From: Bacteroidota bacterium | GTDB taxonomy: Bacteria; Bacteroidota; Bacteroidia; Bacteroidales; WCHB1-69 | Assembly (NCBI GenBank): GCA_022708105.1 | Contig: JAKIZI010000009.1 | Span: 1-59,191 of the forward strand | Length of the DNA: 59,191 nucleotides | Reading direction: 5' to 3' | Part shown: piece after piece, positions 53,697 to 59,191 of the stretch | Position numbering within the stretch: position 1 is the stretch's first letter | Layout of the letters: every line of letters starts with the position of its first letter | Translations under genes and position numbers: made by a program | Notes under the pieces: model-generated | Told to the model about the DNA's origin: nothing | The model's input: only the letters and a program-made list of their open reading frames with translations | Database searches by the model: none

Positions 53697-54521
53697 TTAT
53701 TTTAAAATATCTTTTCGTGAAATATAAATTGGATTTTTTCTCTTATAATCAGAATTGAGATATCTTTTAACCAGAATATGATTTTCCAACTCTTTATTTC
53801 CTTTAAAATATTCAATTAAAATTTTATCTGCTTCAAAGTAATTTTCCACACCCAATTGGTCGCAGTCAGAGTTGCTGATTCCGAGACCATCCTCCGGAGT
53901 TGCATCAATACATTGCTGAAGGGCAATTTTTTGATTTTTATCGCATTCTTTCAATAAGAATTTGGACAAAAAGAATACTTCTGATTTCCACAGATTAATA
54001 ATGGGCGCATAATCTCCGACATCTCCGTGCAAAGTCCAGAAACCTGTTAAATATTCCGTATAATTATCTGTAGAAATAACGATTCCTCGGTATAACTGAG
54101 CCAAGTCATACAGAATCATCATTCTCATACGGGCTTTCATATTTCCTTGTCGCATTTTTGATAGAGCAGAGTCATCAAAATGTATTAAAAGTTTTTTATT
54201 TTCATAGAAAGTTGAGGTAAGATCAAGGTGTTGGAAATCGTGGCAAAAAAGGGTTCCTATTTTCAAAGATCTTTCCACTTCCTCTTTTTTGTTTGATTCA
54301 ATTGTAATAGATCTTCCTATTAATGGGATGTTAAGTTGCTCGCATACCGGCTTGACAAGTGCAGTGCAGAGGGCACTGTCTATTCCTCCCGAGATACCCA
54401 AAACCAATGAATTAAGTTTATAGTCCGCAATATATTTAGTAAGGCAGGATCTAATATTTAGTGTTATTTTGTTTAGTTCTGCATCATTTTGCAGCATTTT
54501 TAAAAAATCAGAATGATTCAT
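53697..54521 (-). CDS. nadE: NAD+ synthase, ammonia-dependent type
   Basis: 274 residues. The last step of NAD synthesis, amidation of nicotinate adenine dinucleotide. The PP-loop is LGISGGIDSALCTA (SGGIDS 44-49), and STDNYTEYLTGFWTLHGDVG and ATPEDGLGISNSDCDQLG are family motifs. The N-terminal glutaminase domain of the larger form is absent, so ammonia is used directly. It is the first gene of the nadE-kinase-tsaE-relic run on this strand (25-base gap to the kinase ATG). Confidence 0.94.
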   Translation of the reverse strand: MNHSDFLKMLQNDAELNKITLNIRSCLTKYIADYKLNSLVLGISGGIDSALCTALVKPVCEQLNIPLIGRSITIESNKKEEVERSLKIGTLFCHDFQHLDLTSTFYENKKLLIHFDDSALSKMRQGNMKARMRMMILYDLAQLYRGIVISTDNYTEYLTGFWTLHGDVGDYAPIINLWKSEVFFLSKFLLKECDKNQKIALQQCIDATPEDGLGISNSDCDQLGVENYFEADKILIEYFKGNKELENHILVKRYLNSDYKRKNPIYISRKDILK

Positions 54522-54545
54522 AGCAATAAAAAATAATTATACATG

Positions 54546-54553
54546 CAAATTTA
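54546..54553 (-). promoter_or_regulatory. Predicted -7 element for nadE
   Basis: The minus strand reads TAAATTTG, 25 bases before the nadE ATG. Confidence 0.45.
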
Positions 54554-54612
54554 CAGTTTTTTTTACAAACATAAAAAAACGGAAAAAATCAATTTATTCA
54601 TGCTCATAGATG

Positions 54613-54649
54613 AAAAAAAAAATGAGGCGATTTTGATAATCGCCCCATT
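54613..54649 (-). terminator. Terminator of the ferredoxin gene
   Basis: On the minus strand AATGGGGCGATT pairs with AATCGCCTCATT (twelve pairs, one G-U) around a five-base loop and runs into a tract of Ts. The G-U and the T tract fit only the minus strand, so it ends the ferredoxin transcript 22 bases past its stop. Confidence 0.9.
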
Positions 54650-54671
54650 TGTGGTTGAAGTTTAAATTTGT

Positions 54672-54842
54672 TTATTCCGGATGAATTGCTTCGCTGGGAC
54701 AAACGTCAGCGCATGCCCCACAATCAACACAAATATCGGGGTCAATTGAATAAACATCGCCTTCAGAGATAGCTTCAACAGGGCATTCTCCAATACAAGA
54801 TCCACATGCTACGCAGGAATCCGGATCAATTTTATAAGCCAT
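54672..54842 (-). CDS. 2[4Fe-4S] ferredoxin
   Basis: 56 residues, the size of clostridial-type ferredoxins. Two cluster motifs are complete: CVACGSCIGECP (C10, C13, C16, C20) and CVDCGACADVCP (C38, C41, C44, C48). The start MAYKIDPDSC is typical. It carries low-potential electrons in the cytoplasm, for example for pyruvate:ferredoxin oxidoreductase. The gene stands alone with its own terminator and a promoter element upstream. Its presence points to anaerobic metabolism. Confidence 0.95.
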   Translation of the reverse strand: MAYKIDPDSCVACGSCIGECPVEAISEGDVYSIDPDICVDCGACADVCPSEAIHPE

Positions 54843-54876
54843 AGTTTCTATGTTTTTGGTTAATAATTATCGAACG

Positions 54877-54884
54877 CAAAGATA
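54877..54884 (-). promoter_or_regulatory. Predicted -7 element for the ferredoxin gene
   Basis: The minus strand reads TATCTTTG, 35 bases before the ferredoxin ATG. Confidence 0.5.
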
Positions 54885-54923
54885 TAACAAATTTTCATTA
54901 CATATAAGCGTTTTTTAGAAAAA

Positions 54924-55502
54924 TCAATAATTTTCGGCTTGAATTTCGAAATAGGCCATTGGGTGTTCACAAGAGGGACAATTGGCTAACGCCTTTGTGC
55001 CTTCGTGAATGTATCCGCAATTACGGCAGATCCATTTCACCTTTTCTTCTCTTTCGAAAACAATACCCTTGTCAACATTGGCTAACAATTTCCGATAGCG
55101 GTTTTCGTGTGTAACTTCTGCTTTGGCAATAACACGAAATTTAGCCGCAATTTTAGGAAATCCTTCTTCATCGGCAACTTTAGCAAACCCTGGGTAGAGG
55201 TCAGTCCACTCTTCGTTTTCGCCTTCAGCTGCAGCAAGCAAATTTTCAGCGGTTGTTCCTATAATACCGGCAGGGTAGGAAGCAATAATTTCAACCATTC
55301 CACCTTCCAAAAATTTGAAAAATTGTTTGGCATGTTGCTCTTCCTGAGCTGCTGTTTCGGTAAAAATAGCTGCTATTTGTTCATATCCTTCTTTTTTGGC
55401 CGCTTTTGCAAAAAAAGTATATCTGTTTTTTGCTTGAGATTCACCGGCAAATGCAGCCAATAAATTCTTTTCGGTTTGTGTTCCTTTAATTGATTTTTCC
55501 AT
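54924..55502 (-). CDS. Rubrerythrin
   Basis: 192 residues. A ferritin-like four-helix domain with diiron ligands (including EEQH at 54-57 and the Glu/His pattern of EVTHENRY) is followed by a rubredoxin-like domain with CxxC pairs at C159/C162 and C175/C178. Rubrerythrin reduces hydrogen peroxide with electrons from rubredoxin or ferredoxin-type donors and is typical of anaerobes. The ferredoxin gene lies next to it downstream on the same strand but has its own promoter element. Confidence 0.96.
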   Translation of the reverse strand: MEKSIKGTQTEKNLLAAFAGESQAKNRYTFFAKAAKKEGYEQIAAIFTETAAQEEQHAKQFFKFLEGGMVEIIASYPAGIIGTTAENLLAAAEGENEEWTDLYPGFAKVADEEGFPKIAAKFRVIAKAEVTHENRYRKLLANVDKGIVFEREEKVKWICRNCGYIHEGTKALANCPSCEHPMAYFEIQAENY

Positions 55503-55554
55503 AATTGATTTATTATTTATAAATACAAGACAATTTTAATGTTTAAAGATATTT

Positions 55555-58050
55555 TTATTTTACAATAGAAAACTTCTTTACGATTACGTTATTGTCACGT
55601 GTTCTAATCTCAGCCATATAGATTCCTGCAGCCCATTTATCAACACCAATGGTGGTTTCATAACCTGTAACTTCATAAGAACCGATAGTTTTTCCGAAAA
55701 TATCGAAAATCCTTACTTGTGACATATCTTCATTGCTTTGAAGATTAATTTTATCTTTTGCAGGATTCGGGAAAATGGAAACTTGTCCTGATTGAGCTGT
55801 TGCTTGTTCGGCAATACCGGTAACGTCACCTTGATGTAATTCAAAATCATCAACAAACATAAAGTATTGAACACTACCGTAAGCATAAAATCCGAAATAA
55901 TAAGTTCCTGCTTCGGTTATGTTAATTACTCTTTCCAACTGAGCAAAATCATTATTGTCGAATAAAGTTAAATCTTCAATCATTTGCATTTGATCGGGAT
56001 CTTTTTCAGTTCCGTAATAAAAACGTAAATTAGCTGCATATTCTTGATATACGCAATAATTGAATTTAACTGTGTACTCACCTTCGGTTAAGTCAAAGCA
56101 TGATGAGTAAAGCCAATCGTTGGCTTCAGGACCACCACCTAAGGCAGTGCCATTATGATACCACATCGGGTTACTATTATAACTTACAGGTCTCCATGCA
56201 GTACCATCGTTGTCTACATCAACGGTTGTCCAATTAATATTATCCTCGTCAGTAGTAAAATGATTTGCATAAGGGAAAGTATCTACAGGGCTTATTACAC
56301 CGGTAAGAACCCATGCCTCTGCAGTATCATTCAATGCATATTCATCTTGGTCTAATTCCACCCAAATTAATACGGAATCCATTGCCGGAACAGTTAAATC
56401 GGCAGGGGTAGTGAAGTTGTGCGTGTAGGTAGCCAATGAGTTAATAGTAGCCACTACAGAATCCATAACAGGGGCTTGGTTCCCAATTTGGTAATATGCT
56501 TTAAAAGAATTCACGGCATTTAAACCGGTATTTCTAACTTCAACAGAAATTTGTTCTGCATTGGTCAATTCACAGCTATAATCCGGAACAATAGGTTGAA
56601 TAACGCTAAGGTCATTTTGTCTTGCATTTACAAGATTCACGTTATCAATAAACACATAATATTGATCTGCATTGCTGGTTGCTTTAAAACCAATATAATA
56701 GGTTCCTGCAGTAGTAATATTTATAAATTCGGATGCTTGAGCAAAATCTTCATTAGTAACATCCGTGAAATTTTTGATGAGGGTCATGTCTGCCGGATTG
56801 GGGCTTGTGCCGAAGTAAACACCAAAAGATTCATTTTTGTAATATACATAACCGGCATAGTTAAATTCTAATGTATAATCTCCGGATTGTAAATCAAAGC
56901 AAGAAGAAAATAGCCAGTCATTTGCAACATTAGTTTCATTATACATATAATACCACATAGGATTATCTTCATAATCTACTCTCAACCAAGTGCTTCCATC
57001 ATTATTAACATCCTGAACACTCCATCCTTTGTATAAATCATCATTTCCGAAATCATTATAATAAGGAACGGTAGCAGGAGCAGGAACACCGGTTAAATAC
57101 CAATCGGTGGTATCATTTGCGGGGTATCCGTCATTGGTCATCTCTACCCATCCACGAATAGAATCTGCATCCATGGGGAAAGTAAGGTCAGCCGGAGTAG
57201 TGAAAGTATAGATATATGCAGAATCACTAAGAATGTTAACTCCGGAAACAGTTTCTTCAACCGGAATTCCATTTCCGATTTGGTAAAATGCTTTAAAAGA
57301 GGTGATAGCGTTATTTCCGGCATTGATTACACCAATTTCAATAGTTTCTGTGGTAGTCAAATTACAAGAATAATCAGGTACACCCAATCCAAAAACTTCT
57401 ATATCATCTTCGAAAACTTCTCTGACTGTAATATCATCTACCATAAAATAGAACCCATTATCGGATACATTATTTAAGGCAACATATTTTGATGCAGGGC
57501 AAACATATTCATAGTATGTCCATTCTGATTCATTTTCTCCCATTTCAACGAAAGGAAGGGTAGCAGGGAGGAATGTAAAATTAGCAATGTCATTCCCGGT
57601 TGTAGAGTATGCAATTCTGAATTTTTCTTGTTCTCCCTGAAAAGCTCTTGCATAAAATGAAATCTTAATAGGTCTTAGCCCACTTAATTCAGGACTAATC
57701 ATCCAATTGTTGTTAGGGCATTCTTCGACTTCAGTATCACTTATTCTTTTAAAACTTCGGAAACAAGCAAAATATTGATTTCCGGAATAGGGAGATCCTG
57801 TAGTATTGGTAAATTCAGGATCGGTCAGAGAAGGGTTAAAAACAATAAATGCTTGGGGTTCAAGAACATTATCCCATAAGTATCCTCCGATACGATAGGT
57901 GCTTCCTGAGTCCATGTCCACAAATGTCCATGGTCCAGTGGTAGGATTAACTGAAAAAGGCTCATAACTTTCAACATCGTCAAAATAATATTGAGCTTTT
58001 GCTGCAAATAGAACAAGAAGCAGACTTAAAAAGGTAATAATTTTTCTCAT
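55555..58050 (-). CDS. T9SS type A secreted protein with duplicated lectin-like domains
   Basis: 831 residues from the ATG at 58050, which starts the signal peptide (MRKIITFLSLLLVLFAAKAQ). Three choice-of-anchor-J / MAM-like jellyroll domains are seen (about 20-210, 325-485, 595-745), each with an N-x-x-M-I-S or A-N-D-W-L-(F/Y)-S-S-C pattern. Between them are two CARDB-like domains starting PDYSCNLTTTETIEI and PDYSCELTNAEQISV. So a unit of about 265 residues is present twice. A type A sorting tail ends the protein (SIFPNPAKDKINLQSNE to KKFSIVK). Probably a surface or released adhesin; binding target unknown. Confidence 0.88.
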   Translation of the reverse strand: MRKIITFLSLLLVLFAAKAQYYFDDVESYEPFSVNPTTGPWTFVDMDSGSTYRIGGYLWDNVLEPQAFIVFNPSLTDPEFTNTTGSPYSGNQYFACFRSFKRISDTEVEECPNNNWMISPELSGLRPIKISFYARAFQGEQEKFRIAYSTTGNDIANFTFLPATLPFVEMGENESEWTYYEYVCPASKYVALNNVSDNGFYFMVDDITVREVFEDDIEVFGLGVPDYSCNLTTTETIEIGVINAGNNAITSFKAFYQIGNGIPVEETVSGVNILSDSAYIYTFTTPADLTFPMDADSIRGWVEMTNDGYPANDTTDWYLTGVPAPATVPYYNDFGNDDLYKGWSVQDVNNDGSTWLRVDYEDNPMWYYMYNETNVANDWLFSSCFDLQSGDYTLEFNYAGYVYYKNESFGVYFGTSPNPADMTLIKNFTDVTNEDFAQASEFINITTAGTYYIGFKATSNADQYYVFIDNVNLVNARQNDLSVIQPIVPDYSCELTNAEQISVEVRNTGLNAVNSFKAYYQIGNQAPVMDSVVATINSLATYTHNFTTPADLTVPAMDSVLIWVELDQDEYALNDTAEAWVLTGVISPVDTFPYANHFTTDEDNINWTTVDVDNDGTAWRPVSYNSNPMWYHNGTALGGGPEANDWLYSSCFDLTEGEYTVKFNYCVYQEYAANLRFYYGTEKDPDQMQMIEDLTLFDNNDFAQLERVINITEAGTYYFGFYAYGSVQYFMFVDDFELHQGDVTGIAEQATAQSGQVSIFPNPAKDKINLQSNEDMSQVRIFDIFGKTIGSYEVTGYETTIGVDKWAAGIYMAEIRTRDNNVIVKKFSIVK

Positions 58051-58077
58051 AATTTTATAATTTTTGTAATTAGGAAA

Positions 58078-58085
58078 CAAAAATA
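58078..58085 (-). promoter_or_regulatory. Predicted -7 element for the T9SS type A protein
   Basis: The minus strand reads TATTTTTG, 28 bases before the ATG at 58050. This supports that ATG over the TTG at 58080, which would overlap the element. Confidence 0.5.
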
Positions 58086-58144
58086 CAAAAAATCACATAA
58101 TAAATAATTTTATAGAGGGAAAATTACATTAAAAAGATGTTTTT

Positions 58145-59185
58145 TTACAATTTGTATGATAAAATCAGCTCAAACATCACTTTTGGCATTGGATATTTTG
58201 ATAAATCCTCCAATGGAATAATACAACTATTGGGAATAATATTGTTTACAGATGAAACTAAAATTGTATAAAAGGAAACATTTATTAATTGATGCGTTAA
58301 ACGATGACGAACTTCATTCAATAATTGAGGAGGGGAAAGATGATCGATCTTCTTTTTGATTAAAAAATCATCAATCGAAAAATCAGGTTCTTTCGTTTCT
58401 ATGAGAGGAAATTCAAAAAGATTTTTCCATATATCATTTTCTGTTCTTTGATGAATAATTGTTTTTTGTTGCCGATCGATAAAAAACAGATAGTGAAAAT
58501 ATCTTGAACGAATATTTATTTTTTTAATCTTAATGGGCAAAGAGTTAGTTTGATTGTGTTTCTTGGCATAGCAGGATGAATTATATGGGCATCGCTCACA
58601 ATCGGGGTTTTGGGGTAGGCATTGTATGGCTCCAAATTCCATCATTGCTTGATTGAAATCTCCCGGTGGATAATCTTTCATTAGTTGGGCACATTTTTCT
58701 CTCACCATTTGAATGGTTCCCGGAAGAGCGATATCCTCAAATATTCCGAAATATCGACAGATTACTCGTAATACATTGCCATCAACGGCAGGATAAGGGA
58801 GATGAAAGGCAATGGAAGCGATGGCTGCTGCCGTGTAATCTCCTATTCCTTTTAATTTTCTAATTTCTTCATATTTGTCTGGAAATACGCCTTGATGGCA
58901 TTTCATTACATGGTGAGCAGTTTCGTGCATATATCTGGCACGGGAATAGTAGCCCAATCCTTGCCACACTTTAAGAACTTTTTCTTCGGGTGCTTCTGCC
59001 AAATCTTGAATTGTTGGAAAATGTTCAATAAAAGAGAGATAATAATTCCATCCCTGATTAACACGAGTTTGTTGCAAAATAATTTCAGAAACCCAAATTT
59101 TGTAAGGATCGGTTTCATTCCTCCAGGGTAAAGTTCGCTGATTTTCGTAATACCAATTAAGGAGCGTCTGAGAAAAAGAAGTCAT
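58145..59185 (-). CDS. mutY: A/G-specific adenine DNA glycosylase
   Basis: 346 residues. MutY removes adenine opposite 8-oxoguanine. Catalytic E34 lies in VSEIILQQTRVNQ, the helix-hairpin-helix in LKGIGDYTAA (111-120), and catalytic D135 in PAVDGNVLRV. The iron-sulfur cluster is C189, C196, C199, C205 (CLPQNPDCERCPYNSSC, spacing 6-2-5). A C-terminal NUDIX-like domain for 8-oxoG recognition covers about 225-346. The start at 59185 leaves only six bases to the window edge, so its promoter is not visible. Confidence 0.96.
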   Translation of the reverse strand: MTSFSQTLLNWYYENQRTLPWRNETDPYKIWVSEIILQQTRVNQGWNYYLSFIEHFPTIQDLAEAPEEKVLKVWQGLGYYSRARYMHETAHHVMKCHQGVFPDKYEEIRKLKGIGDYTAAAIASIAFHLPYPAVDGNVLRVICRYFGIFEDIALPGTIQMVREKCAQLMKDYPPGDFNQAMMEFGAIQCLPQNPDCERCPYNSSCYAKKHNQTNSLPIKIKKINIRSRYFHYLFFIDRQQKTIIHQRTENDIWKNLFEFPLIETKEPDFSIDDFLIKKKIDHLSPPQLLNEVRHRLTHQLINVSFYTILVSSVNNIIPNSCIIPLEDLSKYPMPKVMFELILSYKL

Positions 59186-59191
59186 TTTTCT

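Overview
The window is an AT-rich stretch of a chromosome from a member of the Bacteroidota, most like an uncultured Bacteroidales-type anaerobe or microaerophile. The evidence is: many TAnnTTTG promoter elements instead of TATAAT boxes, almost no Shine-Dalgarno sites, a TonB receptor of the carboxypeptidase-regulatory type, type IX secretion (T9SS) sorting tails of both the A and B class, a PorV-like protein, LpxK for lipid A, and an anaerobe-type rubrerythrin with a 2[4Fe-4S] ferredoxin. No phage, insertion sequence, CRISPR array or rRNA is visible. The region reads as core chromosome, with secreted and surface proteins as its variable part. No stretch without a gene exceeds about 235 bases.

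Layout. 1-2012: partial M20 amidohydrolase, tRNA-Phe, a DAHP synthase/chorismate mutase fusion and sufE. 2009-4711 (minus): a reduced Bat-type set (TPR/SH3 protein, MoxR ATPase, DUF58 protein). 4846-7217: hutI and a phospholipase D-type enzyme. 7242-12923 (minus): rlmD, murG, an MltD-like transglycosylase and a long MORN-like repeat protein. 13063-23246: a small anchored protein, then a three-gene surface operon (TonB receptor, 1543-residue T9SS cargo, PorV-like barrel) closed by a terminator. 23289-29863: greA, HIT protein, an unknown protein, half a transketolase, an LptF/LptG permease, a glycosyltransferase, a barrel protein and a lipoprotein. 29975-38134: lpxK and a purine nucleoside phosphorylase closed by a terminator, two tandem PnuC transporters, miaA, a LysM protein, two M23 proteins, tsaB and a Usp-like protein.

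38355-43855: a 1124-residue DUF4175-like membrane coiled-coil protein, an unknown small protein, an acyl-ACP thioesterase, and on the other strand a DUF2007 protein and a 3-methyladenine DNA glycosylase. 43949-47683: an ECF sigma factor, an anti-sigma-like membrane protein carrying a T9SS type-B (CHU_C) domain, and a secreted fibronectin-like protein with the same kind of tail. 47751-51673: mutS2 and an aspartate aminotransferase. 51675-59185 (minus): a degenerate alanine dehydrogenase that has lost its NAD domain, tsaE, a BadF-type sugar kinase, nadE, ferredoxin, rubrerythrin, a T9SS type-A secreted repeat protein and mutY.

The most interesting points are the sigma/anti-sigma/CHU_C cassette, the TonB-cargo-PorV operon, the alanine dehydrogenase relic fused across its deleted Rossmann domain, the M23 pair in which one member lost a catalytic histidine, the orphan transketolase half and the tandem PnuC pair. 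All functions are assigned from sequence reading alone; no database search was possible.
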